DNA of 64,000 bases from Chamaea fasciata (GCA_029207755.1 JARCOQ010000002.1:11733156-11797155), one strand, 5' to 3'; counted from the first letter of the stretch, positions 27,019-38,218 are shown. Notes: generated by a model not told the origin, from the sequence alone. Numbers and translations: made by a program.

Positions 27019-27270
27019 CTTCTTCCCTCAGCTTTCTCCCTGCTCCCAGGTAAGGAGTGAAAGCTGCTCCACAGTCCCCCAGCATTGTGCAGGGACTGCC
27101 TGGGGCTGGCAGCCCCTTCCCTGGCAGCATTCTGCAGCAGGAGCTGGGCAAGGCCATCCTGGGAATCCAGTTCAGCACCTCTCAGGCTCAGGGCAGACCA
27201 GACACCCCTGGGACCCACCCCTGGGACATCTCCCAGCAGTGACAAGTGCAAGACACTTCCTGGGTGACAA
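27019..27270. other. GC-richer segment of unknown nature
   Basis: About 250 bp clearly richer in G+C than the flanks, containing CTGCTCCCAGGTAAGGAGTG (donor-like GTAAGG) and many CAGC/CTGG words. Open frames occur on both strands. I recognise neither a gene nor a repeat. Confidence 0.35.
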
Positions 27271-29869
27271 TGTAATATTCTTAATTTAAAAGAAATGAAG
27301 GGCAGCTACACTGAGTATGACTATTCTGTACTGACAAACTGACAAAACTGATGGAGAACAGTTTTATAAAATAATATAGTCTGTTGAAATAATTGACTTC
27401 CTTCTAATTCCTTTTTTGGGAAAATGAACATAATGCATATTCTCATAATGTATTTCATAAAAGATGAGTGATTTATGAAAGATCTGCCTGTGATGAAGAA
27501 TTAAAAACATACAGCTACAGATTCAGATCTTAATTGTATTCTTTGTGTTTCCTAGTAATTTGATAATAAATCTTTCATCTTTTAGTGGTCTAGGCTAATG
27601 TTAACAGAAAAATCATTCGGTTTTCAATAAAGAGGTCAGCTACTCTTCTGTTTCATTTCACCACATCCTGCCCTACACAAAATAGATAGCAAATATTTCT
27701 CACTTTTCTACAGGTCTCCAGCAGCAATCTTTCTAATTCCAGTATTCAAATCTGAAAAGGGGCATTACTTATGCTTGGAAAAAATTCACCAAATAAACAA
27801 TTCCTCTAGTATTAAGGATTCACCAGCTATATGATAATTTGGTTTGAGAAATATAAATTTCTTTTCTGAATTTTAAATTTAAACCCTATTTTTTCCAAGC
27901 GAGCCATTCCCATCAACTTGACTGTGAGACATCTGTTAAAGTTAGGTCAGCCCAGGGCCTGTGGCCTTCCAGTAACAGGTACAATTTTTTTTTCTTTAAT
28001 TAAAAACTGAATTAATTTTTGTGACATCAGTGGAGTGCAGCTGAGAGTTGCAGCCTCCCCAAGACAAGGGAATGCAGCTCTACGGAAGCCAAGGGGCATC
28101 AGGGGAGACTCTGTGCCACAGTGCTGCACTGAGGCATGGCAGAGAGATTGTTGTAGAAGTGTTCTCAAAAATGCAAAAATTAAAATATTCCTCCTCCTGT
28201 CACAAGGTTCCTGGTAGCTATACTGTTAGCTGTGTCTGCCACTCAGCATCCCACTACTTTTTCCTAACAAAACAAAAAAATTCCCCACTGATACAAACAC
28301 TACAAATAGTAGCAAACTATTCTTTGTTCTTTGAATTAAAAGCCCTCCTTTTGTTTAAATCTTTGAGGTGGTTTGCTTAGTCCAGGACAATTCAATAGCT
28401 ATTTACATATCATTGATTTTCTTCTAAGGCTAAAGTCATCAGACCTTTGGATCACAGCCAGTTTTTCCAAACCTGGATGGATAGAAACCACTGCATAATT
28501 TTTAATGGTAGCTAGATTCCAACTCTGAGATTTTCTTCAGTTGTTGGATTGTCAGAATAAATGCTGAACAAACACCCATGTCTCGTATCGTTATATTTAT
28601 TGTTCAAAATTGCTGGTCGATATTTGCTTGCACAATAACTAATAGCACTGACTATTTCACTGCCCATACAATATTATAGTTAATAGCAATTGTGATGCCT
28701 CGCACCACAATAAAAATTGGCTTCAAAAAAATCAATAGATTCCTTGTTTTGTATCAGGGAAGAGAGACAAACAATAAATCATGAGTTTTGAGTTGATCAT
28801 TTAGTCTGACAGCATGGTATTCAAGATTTCTTTGAATGATAGTTATGATTCTCTGTAGAGTCAAATTCTAATCTGAAATGCATCTCTGAGTGCCTTTGTT
28901 GTTTCTGTTTGGGAACAAGTCACTGCAATAGTGTCTCTCCACAGATTTTCTGAGGCAAAGTGTATAATACAAGTTTGGAGTTCACGCCACCAGTTTTGCC
29001 TGGCTGATGTTATTTGCGGATTCAAGTTAGAGCAACGTGAATTTGACTCATGGTACAACTTGAGCAGGATATCTTACTCTGGCTTGAAACAAATAGATTA
29101 TACATATACAATAATAGAAAAGGGATTTACCTAAATGAAACCTCCCTAAGTTTCAAATACAAGTGTTCTGAGATTCTCTCAGAGAAAGGATACTCACGAA
29201 GGAAAAAAGACATCCACCAGCTGAAATAACCAAGCAGGTATGGCATTCAGGCTATGGCAGTCATCTAAGCTAAACACAGCAAAATGGAGTGGCTTTTTGG
29301 AGGCTGTTTAGATTGAAAAATATGGCTGCTTTTAAGGGAAGAGTTCTCTGAGTTTTATCATAATGATCTGATACAGTGGGGTTTTTTCACTAATTCAAAC
29401 CCATTTTTTTTTTCAGAGCAGATATATTAAGGATCCAGTATCAATGATGTTTTAGCATGAGAAATTATCTTCATTCATATTCATGGCAGAATAATCTCTT
29501 ATCTTTTTCTATCTGAACAAATAATGGCTCACTGTAAGTCTAAAGCATTGGTTACATTGTGTAGACGTTTAATACATCAAAAATTCAGCATGGATAATTG
29601 CAGAATATTGGTGATTTTTAATCCCCTCAGAACCTCCTCATCAAGGACAGTGTCTCTCCTGCCTATGCATGCATTTGTCTCCACTGCTGTTTTATTTTAA
29701 ACTCACTCTATTCCAGAAACATCTGTTTCAGAATCATTTTGTACCAGCAAATAATACCTGAAGGATAAATCTAGACCTGAAATACTACAGTCTCTGCTTT
29801 GCTGCACATGTTGTTTTATTTTTTTTCATTGTGCAATTTGCATATAATGTTTTCCTACCTACCCCTAAA
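27271..29869. other. AT-rich non-coding sequence, possible conserved element
   Basis: No gene. The part at about 28560-28740 is low in simple repeats and rich in varied AT motifs (GTTCAAAATTGCTGGTCGAT, TAGCAATTGTGATGCCTCGC). It has the look of a conserved non-coding element, but only comparison with other birds could tell. Confidence 0.4.
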
Positions 29870-29970
29870 ATACTTGAAGGAACATCAGAGATAAAGTGTG
29901 ATGAACTGACCACAGCCCTCATTCCCTGTCCCCCTGTCTTGGTTTGGGAAGACAGGTATTTTCTAGGCAA

Positions 29971-30111
29971 TAAAAAAAAAAATAAAAAAAAATAAAAATA
30001 AAAAAAACCACAACAACAAAAAACAAAAAAAACAAACAAAAAAAAAAAAAACCAAAAAAAAAAAAACAAACAAACAAACAAAAAAAACCCCACAAAACAA
30101 AAAAAAACCCT
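29971..30111. repeat. A-rich low-complexity expansion
   Basis: Long runs of A broken by single T or C, with AAAC units, inside the LTR at 29935-30878. It interrupts the LTR sequence between CTAGGCAATA and CCCTGCAG. Confidence 0.92.
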
Positions 30112-30140
30112 GCAGTTTTTTTTGGGATGGAGAGTGTAAA

Positions 30141-30175
30141 CCCCCCTCCCCCCCCCCCCCCCCCCTTTTTTTTTT
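30141..30175. repeat. C19-T9 homopolymer tract
   Basis: Six C, one T, then 19 C (30148-30166) followed directly by nine T. Such a tract is prone to slippage and sequencing error, so its length may be unreliable. Confidence 0.92.
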
Positions 30176-31205
30176 AAATTATAAATTACAATCAGAGGCT
30201 CTTAGGCAAAGATTTGGGAAATAGGAATAGCAGTTCTTTATTAGTATGTATTACAAAGTAAACAAACACAAAAAACCGCTCTTACTAAACAATTACAGCA
30301 TTAATAACAAACGAAAACAGTACTAAGAACTTTGAGGGCTTTGTTTCACAAAACCCAGGGCAGTTTGGTTTTGGTGTCCCTGCAGGATCCTCAGAGCACC
30401 AAGCTGAAACAGTGGAAAAGTCCCGGGCTGGTAGCTGGGATGGCAGGGTGTCCCGGCAGGCAGGGGCAGGATGTCTCGGCAGCGCAGGGGGTGCAGGGTC
30501 ACACTGTAGCAAGAGGAGCAGCGCCAAAGAAGCCGAAGGCGAGGCAAAACTGGCCCAGCTCTCGCAGGTGGCCGAGAAAACTCAGGATTCAGGCCGAACC
30601 GGTGATAGTAGATTTCCCAGGACTGGATCCCTTTGGCCACAGTGAAACTTTTCCAGCCAGCAACAGCCGTTCTCTCTCTCCCCGAACGCCGGAAAAAGAA
30701 GAGCCCGCAGCGCAGCTGCCTCAAGCTTTGTCTTTTACCTGCATTATCTCTCTCTTCCACTTTTGTCCACTTCTTTGTTTCGGTTAAGTACTCTCAAGTA
30801 TCTAACACTTGGTCTCCTTGGTAACTTACGGGGGAAAAAATTCTTTAGAGAAAGAAGGAACAAACCTAACCCCCAACACCCCCTGTGCTGTGCAGGGGGA
30901 AGAGGTGGGGAATCAGGAAAAAGTTAAGCCTGGGAAGGGTGGAAGGCTGCTTGGAAGAGTTTTTAAGAGTCGAGTTTACTCCTTATCGTCCTACAGTGAT
31001 TTGATTGATAAAAAATGAAACTATTTTCCCCAAGTTAACTCTGTTTTGCCCCTGTTGGTAACTGGTGAGTGACACTCCCTGTCCTTAGCTTGAATCATGA
31101 GCCTTTTGATGTACTTTCGCTCCTCTGTCCAGCTGAAAAGAGGAGTGCTAGAGTGGCTTGGGTGGGCACCTGATGTCCAGCCAGGGTCAAATCCCCACAA
31201 ACAGT

Positions 31206-31365
31206 TATGCTACTTCCTAATTTCTTCATTTATTTATTTCTTCATTTCTTCATTTATTTCTTTTCATTCATTTCATTTCATTTCATTTCATTTCATTTCA
31301 TTTCATTTCTTTCTTCATTTATTTGTTTCTTCATTTATTTCTTCTTATTTCTTCATTTTTCTTTC
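31206..31365. repeat. (TTTCA)n and TTTCTTCA-type repeat
   Basis: A pyrimidine-rich tract of CATTT, TTCTT and ATTTA units. The core at about 31265-31310 is a nearly pure run of eight or so TTTCA pentamers. It starts just beyond the 3' end of the older LTR. Confidence 0.92.
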
Positions 31366-32345
31366 AGATAGAAGACCATGGGCATCTTGAGGTATCAAAG
31401 TAATTTAAGTGAAATTACACACACAATAGCATTAAAAAGCGTGTATGAAAAATATGCTCTAATAAAATTGAACAATGTGGGTAAAAGGACTATAATGCTT
31501 TTATTTTAAATCTTGAGCTGTTAATAGTAAAAACAGGCATCATGGCAGGATGCAGATGAGGAGAAGGAATTGAATGGCAGAGGGAATTTTGATGGAGAAA
31601 TATTAAAATATGAGAATCAGAAAAATGGATAAATGAGGTGTTAAAGCAAAGTTTGTGTAAGTGTCTTAGGTGAATTGGAGATTTACAAGCAGAGAGAAGG
31701 AGAAAAAAAACCCGGACACATGGATATGGAAATGATACAAGGGAAGAAGTAGGAATTATGTAGGAGAATGAAATGCTAGGATACTGAAAAAGGGTAAAGA
31801 ATCTGACAAATGGAATGAACAGAGACACGGCAGGTCCCTTTTCGGCTTGTGAATTTCCTGACAAGCACAGGCCTGTGTACCTGCACACTGGTCCCAGCTG
31901 CGTGGCAATTGTTGATGCTGTTGTTGAAGGCAATGGATTACATTAACTCGGGGACAGCAGTAAAACAGATTCTCATCACTGCTAAAACAGCTTTTGGTGA
32001 AGGCTTGAATCACTTCACCACACCAGTTTCTAATTGTCTCATTGACAACTCAGTCAACATTTCAAACATTCTGTCTCATCATTATTTCTTTAATATCATT
32101 GCCAGACTCACTAATTGGATGCTTTGAATACGCCTTTACTGTGCCCTAAGGTCATTTTATCATGCATTTATATTGTTCATCGAAACTGATGGAAACAAGC
32201 AGAATTTTAATCTTCTTTCATGGCATTTCCTTTGCATTGGTGTCAAATAAATAACTTGATCTTTTTGAATTACACAACACTGTGGCTCATGATTTCTTAC
32301 TAATTTTCTCAACAAAAAATATTGAATCATCAATTACAATTGCTC

Positions 32346-32429
32346 AAATTGTAATCAGATAAAATCTGCTTTATTTTGCTATTTCATAAATTGTAATCAG
32401 ATAAAATCTGCTTTATTTTGCTATTTCAT
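32346..32429. repeat. Perfect 42-bp tandem duplication
   Basis: The unit at 32346-32387 (starting AAATTGTAATCAGAT and ending GCTATTTCAT) is repeated without a single difference at 32388-32429. Exact identity of a non-simple unit points to a recent event or to a recent assembly artefact. Confidence 0.97.
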
Positions 32430-33106
32430 CCTCTTGCAAACACAAATAAAACTGGGAAATAATTTTCGGGAAAACATGTGTGGATCCCTCCTATTACTTC
32501 TTGCTAAACAGACCCTGAAATAAAAGCCACTTCCCTGATGATATTCTCCAGACTTTTCACTTTATCCCCATGGTCCAGAATCTGGAACCACTAGGAAACA
32601 GCTGTGCTATCAAAGCATTCCTGTACAGAGATCTTAAGCACATCAAAAATACCAAACTGGAACTCAGTGTTCAGGAAAATTATTCTGAGTAAGTACAACT
32701 CAACAATTAAAACTGCATTTTAATAGAAATTGAGGAATATTCCTATTTTAATAGGAATTAAAAAATTACTGAGAAGTCAGCAAAGTGGGAAAAGAGAGTG
32801 GGTAGTAGCAAGTCCCTAAGAAAGCACTGCATGCTACTAGTAGCAACTGGAAAATGGAATGAAAAAAAATTACAAAATAAATAAATAAAAAAATAAATGG
32901 AATGTGTTTGATTATTAAGGACATCAATTTGTTTTTTTCCATAGTCCTTTGGTGATGGTGATTAGCAGCAATTCCTTTTACCCTGATGTGCAGGAAAATG
33001 TGTGTGTGTTTCTAGAAGGCAAACTGTATGGGGTTAAGGAATGTGGCTTCAAGGAGCCAAATATGTTTTTTCTTAATCTGTGATGTCCAAAGTACTAAGT
33101 AATCAG

Positions 33107-33180
33107 AAAAAACAAAAACAAAAACAAAAACAAAAACAAAAACAAAAAAACAACAAAAAAAACCAAACAAACCAAAAAAA
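33107..33180. repeat. (AAAAAC)n repeat
   Basis: Six or so hexamer units of AAAAAC followed by less regular A/C sequence. Confidence 0.95.
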
Positions 33181-33404
33181 CTGGAATAAGATCAACTTTT
33201 TGAGAGTGTCTCAGTGCATTTACCACGTCTTTCTATCCTTTCTGTTATTTCTGCCATATTCTAGAGAAATATGCAATTTGAAATTAATAAAACCAAATTA
33301 AGATCACAGAAAAGGAGAATTTAGAGGAATTCACTTATTAAAAGATCATTCAGGCAGTAATTTACTGCAACTTAGCATCTCAAACCCTATATTTAAATTC
33401 GCAG

Positions 33405-34640
33405 TTTGGAAAGGACCTCTGGAGGTCTGTTATTCATCCTTCTACTCAGAACAGTGTCAGCTACAAGGTCATACAGGTCACTCAGGGCTTTGTCCAGGGT
33501 GGTCTTGAGAACCTCAGGGATGGGGTCTGGGAAGTCTCTCTGGACAACCTGCTCCATTGTTTACCTGTCCTCAGGTGTCAAGTACAGATCAAACAGGACA
33601 GATCCCAGGATAACCCCCATCAATATTCTATTTGTCAGTGGCCTATGGTTACGGTAGGAATAACTGCATTACTCTCTCAGCTGAACCATAAAGTTGGTTT
33701 TGGATGACCATCTGGGCCATAAAACTGATTTGAACACAAAAGTATTGTGGAGAAAAGTGTCAAAAGCTTTGATAAAGTCAAGGTAACTGGTATTTTATTG
33801 AGCACCTCTTCCATGAGGACTGACTGAGAGAATTGGGATTGTTCAGCCTGGAAAAGAGAAGGCTTGGGGGTGATCTGATTGCAGTTTTCCAGCACCTGAA
33901 GGGAGCCCACAGGAAAGATGGAGAGAGACTATTTACAAGTGCCTGGAGTGACAGGACAAGGGGGAATGACTCCAAACTGACAGAAAGTAGGCTTAGATTA
34001 GAGAGTAGGAAGAAATTCTTTGCTGTGAGGATGTTGAGGCCCTGGCACAGGTTGCCCAGAGAAGCTGTGGCTGTCCCATCCCTGGAAGTGTTCAAGGCCA
34101 GGTTGGATAGGGTTCTGGGCAACCTGGTGTAGTGAAGGGTGTCCCTGCCCATGGCAGGGGGCTGGAACTGAGTGATCTTTAAGGTTCCTTTCAACTCAGG
34201 GCATTCTATGATTCTATATCTGCTATAATTCCTTAATTCACAGACCAAGGAATTTTTCCTTAGAAGGTAATCAGACTGGTTAGGCATGATTTACCCTTCG
34301 TAAATCCATGAGTGTTCCCCACCACCATTTTGCTCTACATATGGAAAAATACATTCCAAAGTAGATTCCTTCATGGGACTGAAGTGCAGCTGACCAGCCT
34401 GCAGTTTCCTGGGTGGATTACTTGGCCATTTTTTGAAATGAATGTGACATTTACCTTCCCCCATTCATCAGAGGTGTTCCTGTGATTTCCATGCCATTTC
34501 AAATATGACAGTGGCTTTGCAAGGACTTTGACCAGTTCTGTCGTCACATTTGGATTATTCCATGGACTTGTGCTGGTCAAATTATCCCTGAGTTCATCTT
34601 CCCTCACTGCTGCTTCACAGCACAACAATAATAAAATGGA
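33405..34640 (-). pseudogene. Old CR1 LINE with ORF2 reverse-transcriptase relic, split
   Basis: A minus-strand, degraded CR1 element interrupted by the plus-strand CR1 at 33798-34217. Translating the minus strand of 34371-34646 gives WGKVNVTFISKNG and GNCRLVSCTSVP, which correspond to the CR1 ORF2 region WKKANVTPIFKKG ... NYRPVSLTSVP. The minus strand just left of the insertion (33735-33786) reads YLDFIKAFDTFLHNTF, the reverse-transcriptase A-box block. Further left (about 33600) is a GVILGSVLFDLYL-like block. An internal deletion then joins it to the CR1 3' untranslated tail, ending near 33405 (minus strand ...CAGAGGTCCTTTCC). It cannot encode a working enzyme. Confidence 0.85.
33798..34217 (+). 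mobile_element. Younger CR1 LINE 3' fragment inserted in an older CR1
   Basis: A 5'-truncated CR1 tail of about 420 bp on the plus strand. It runs from TTGAGCACCTCTTCCATGAG through TTCAGCCTGGAAAAGAGAAG, GGAAAGATGGAGAGAGACT, GACAGGACAAGGGGGAATGA and CCATGGCAGGGGGCTGGAAC to the terminal repeat CATTCTATGATTCTAT. This is the best preserved CR1 tail in the window and serves as reference for the others. It splits the older minus-strand CR1 at AAGGTAACTGGTATTTTA / ATCTGCTATAATTCC. Confidence 0.95.
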
Positions 34641-36600
34641 CAACAACTATTTTATTGCACTAAAGCCTCCCTGGATTTCAATGGGACACATGCAACAATT
34701 CATCCTTTAAACACTCCTGTACTTCATGCATCTTCTTGTAGCACAGGTGGCCATAAATGGGCATCCCTCTAATCTCTGAGCTGTGAATTGACAGGGAGAG
34801 AATTTAACTACACAAGCTATGAGAAAGCTGATAGATTTTCTAAATAATACAGTTTGTGCAGAAAAAAGCATTGAAATATCCTTCAAAACAACACGGTGTT
34901 TTAAAACAGGGTTTCAGAGACCAAGCACCCCAAATATCAAGCATTCCTACTAAAAAACACACGCACACTAACACTGGAATAAATGAAAAAGGAGAGAAAT
35001 AACTGTTCAGTACTATTCTGTGATAGGAAGAACAATATGAGCAATTTAATACCAAATTAGCTACTTGGAGTACCCAGTAGTTAATTCCTTAGAGAGCAAA
35101 TGAGAGGGAAGATGTAGCAATTTTTTTCTGTAGAGTCATCTTTAAATAGATCTGAAAAGCATTACTAATGTCTAAAGTGATTTTTTTTTCATTTTTGTGT
35201 AAAGAAATGTTGTGTAAGAAATTATGTTTCTCAGTGCACTGAGATGTTTTATAGAGCCTTAAAGAAAACTAGGGCAGAATAAGAATCTTTTTACACCACT
35301 AAGCACAACAACAAGCACCATCCAAGCTGGCAACCTTCAGAGCCCTATAACAGTCACTACTCCTTCAGAATCTGGAGTTAAGTAAGGAAATTGTTCAAAG
35401 GGCACAATGAACCAAGTACTTCCTCTCTGTTCAACACTTCAAGAGTTGAATTTTTGTCTAGAATAAAGTTTAAAATATCAAATATTATACAAACAAAGTG
35501 AAAAAGGTTTCCTTTAATGCCTTGTTAAATTTAATAATTTTACATCTTTTCTGACACATTAATCTGTGTGATTTATTACAATAGGGAAGACAAATTCAGA
35601 GAAAGGGAAAGAAATCCCAACAGCAAATTCGTGCTAAGTCCACTGTTATCATACAAAGATAAGAGTCTTTCCTAAGGAGTCTGTCTACAGTGAGATAGGT
35701 TTGCTTTAAAATTTAATATCAGCTTTTATGACTGAAAGAAAAAAAACTGAAATAAAACATGAGCATAAAGGAAAGAAATTATACAAAAAATTACTATAAT
35801 TATGAACATCAAAGTTATTTATCAAAACTCCATCTTCTTTATGCTAATTATTTTCCCAACAGATTATTCTGAATAGGATGAAGCCATCTCAGTCATGAAA
35901 GAAAACTAGTGTTTTCCTGTTCCGTGATAATTAGTCATTCATATTTAGATAGCCTTCATTCACTGCTGCACAGGTGTCTCAACCTTTGCCACACAACGTC
36001 GAGCAGTATTTAAAGAAATACTTTTTGAATACTTGTATAGGAATAATAGAAAACTGTATTAACAGCTTAATCACCCTGCTCTCTCTGAACAAGATATCTG
36101 TCATGTGAAATTAATCTTTTTTTTTCCTCAGAAACACGCACAAAACAGTTCTGACACTAAAATATGTCAACGTTGTATCAGCAAGCCTGCTTCAGCAGCC
36201 CTGCTAATTTAACACCCTATTCAGCAGATATTTAATTTCTGTGGCTGTTGGCCATGAAGTTTCAGTGTACTTCTATGAGTTGGCACCTGCAAAGCTTAAT
36301 TCCAATTCCATAAACATAAATTCCTGCCTTCCTCATCGCAGATATGTTAACTGCTGACTCTGGCTATGATTCTCCAACATGTCCTATTCCCATAACTATA
36401 TATAGCAGACAGCATTACATGTCCATCAGAATTATGAACTTAGGATAGATCACAGGTAATGACACAAAGTAATGAGTGGGAAGAAAACCAATTAAGTATA
36501 ATGGAAATTCAGGTGTTTGGAGGTGTTAAAACTGGAAAGGTTCCCTGATCAATGTATTCCCATCTGAAAAAGTTATTTACCTAAAGCTATAGGAAGTGAA
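34641..36600. other. AT-rich non-coding sequence
   Basis: No gene or repeat is recognised. The part at about 36150-36420 has a mixed, non-repetitive composition and could be a conserved element, which cannot be judged from one sequence. Confidence 0.45.
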
Positions 36601-36775
36601 TATTAGAAAAAAAAAAAAAAAATCTTTGCTGTGAGGGATGACACACCCATAGAAGTGTTCAAGGTGTGAGAGTGCTCTGAGTAACCTGATGTAGGAAGGT
36701 GTCCCTGCCCATGGCAGGGGGATGGAACTAAATAATCTTTAATGTTCCTTCCAACCCATTCTATGATTATGATCT
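36601..36775 (+). mobile_element. CR1 LINE 3' end, short fragment
   Basis: The last 170 bp or so of a CR1 tail: AATCTTTGCTGTGAGGG, AGAAGTGTTCAAGG, GTGTCCCTGCCCATGGCAGG, TGTTCCTTCCAACCCATTCT and terminal ATTCTATGATTATGAT. A run of 16 or so A at the left edge replaces the usual GGAAGAAATT block. Part of the middle is deleted relative to 33798-34217. Confidence 0.92.
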
Positions 36776-38218
36776 TCCCATGAGCCAGGATCTTCTAAAG
36801 CAGAAGTACTCTTAGGGTGCTACCCTGCCTCAGTAATAATGAACTTTACTCTCCCACTGATGCCGGTTGGTGCATCAAGAGTGGTGTAGGCTAGACAGGG
36901 AGTTTACAAAAGGTTCAATAAGATGAGTACGCTTCTGAGTGCCAGGATGTCTGGTTGTGTCATCTCAGCCACAAAACAACTCAGATTCTCAAATTTGAGT
37001 GATTTTAATCAGAAATAGCTGAACAGCACAGTTCAAACTGTGATAAAATGTCTTATTCACAAAATAAAAATATCATTATTTTCACTATTCTCTCTCTCTA
37101 ACTTGGGATTAAAAGCTAATGAAATAACCAGTGAGAGAGAAGTCTGCTATTTCAATGTTTCTTACTTAAATAAGCATCATCCACTAATAGAAAATTGTCA
37201 ATTGTCATCACCGATGACAATTGGTAATTGTCATCACTCCACTACTTTTAGTTAAAAAAGGAAGTATTAGCTGTATCACTGCAAATATGTAATGTGAATG
37301 AGCAGATCAGACTGATTTGCAAGGCTAAGGGAAGAGTTGCATGAGATTTTCACCAGATCATGTTGGCTGATCTACAAGGGTACTCCCAGCTCAACGCTGC
37401 CAGTTCTTTGCAGTTTTAAAGACGATTAAAAATGTTAAAATAATTAAATAAATACAGTTGGTTTGTTGTTTGAATGTGTAGAAAGAATTTCTACTATTAA
37501 TTTAATCTGGATTCTTAGATTCTGTTTGGTTTGTTCAACAATGTGTGCATAGTACAAGTTTTATGGTAGCAGAGATACCTAAATGAGCTTGAAAACACAT
37601 TGATATAAAACCTAGAAATCACTTTGCTAAAGCAGGAAATTTGGCATGGTCTAATTAACCATGTAGAAACAAAAAAATGACACCGATAAATTTATGCAGC
37701 CAAATTTTCACTGTGAACACCACTGCAAACACCTTTATTTCAGATGACCCAAGATGGAACCCTTCTGGGTTGTCAGAGAAGTCTCAAATCAACAAAACTC
37801 CCCCAGCCTTAAAGCCAGGATAAATAACTGCATGGATTCATGCCTTTGCTAGTAAATATTAAAAATTATGAGAGTTTATGCGCTGTTATGGAATTGATCT
37901 GGTTTGATCTTCTTAAAGAAAGGATATAGGTTTTGAATACACTTACTTTTGTCAAACACCAGGACCATTTGAATTTGATTTCAAAAGTTTATAGTCACAG
38001 GAGATCTACACTTCCTTCTTGACCATCATCCCAGTGTCACATGCCTGGCTGCTGGAAGATGAATGACCAGCAGAACAGAAGCAGAAGTGTAGAGAGTTGC
38101 ACACCAGGAATGTTGAGTCTACATTGGCCTCTAGAAGTTGTTTGTCTATCCATTTTGGCCAGGGCATATTGGCTAGCCAAAAGCTGTTTTCCATCTGAAA
38201 CCTTTCACTGACTGATTC
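36776..38218. other. AT-rich non-coding sequence
   Basis: No gene is recognised. A tight palindrome at 37199 is listed separately. Confidence 0.5.
37199..37223. repeat. Perfect 11-bp palindrome with 3-nt loop
   Basis: CAATTGTCATC at 37199-37209 and GATGACAATTG at 37213-37223 are exact reverse complements around ACC. The word AATTGTCATCAC recurs at once at 37226-37237, so the hairpin arm is also part of a short direct repeat. Confidence 0.93.

Larger units (their letters stand above)
29935..30878 (-). mobile_element. Younger ERV solo LTR, antisense, inside an older LTR
   Basis: An insertion of about 944 bp that begins TGTCTTGGTTTGGGAAGACA and ends AACA (TGT...ACA termini). It is flanked on both sides by CCCCC (29930-29934 and 30879-30883). 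Removing it joins CATTCCCTGTCCCCC to TGTGCTG, which restores the continuous older LTR. On the minus strand a poly(A) signal lies at 30237-30242 (TTTATT on plus) beside GGAATAGCAGTTC. It matches from memory an ERVL-type LTR common in songbirds. The part near its plus-strand left end has swollen into A-rich and C-rich simple sequence. Confidence 0.88.
29870..31199 (+). mobile_element. Older ERV LTR 3' part, split by a younger LTR
   Basis: Two pieces of one plus-strand LTR lie at 29870-29934 and 30879-31199. The left piece has GTGTGATGAACTGACC and CATTCCCTGTCCCCC. The right piece continues at CCCCCTGTGCTG and runs to CCAGCCAGGGTCAAATCCCC before ending at ACA 31199. The block at 31030-31083 (CCCCAAGTTAACTCTGTTTT, CTGGTGAGTGAC, CCCTGTCCTTAGC) is matched in reverse complement at 38341-38395, so both are the same family. 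The 5' part is missing before 29870 and the poly(A) signal has decayed (TTGATAAAAAATG). Confidence 0.85.
31366..33404. other. AT-rich non-coding sequence
   Basis: No gene. The part at about 32000-32300 is free of simple repeats and carries several TAAT-core words (CTAATTGTC, CTAATTGGATGC), so it is a candidate regulatory element, unproven. A perfect tandem duplication at 32346 and an AAAAAC repeat at 33107 are listed separately. Confidence 0.45.

Noticed and set aside
30323..30787. Open frames of 145-151 codons on both strands.
   Set aside because: They lie inside the solo LTR at 29935-30878; LTRs are non-coding and no gag, pol or env motif is present.
33778..34287. 169-codon minus-strand frame.
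   Set aside because: It is the antisense of the plus-strand CR1 tail at 33798-34217; similar frames recur over other CR1 copies.
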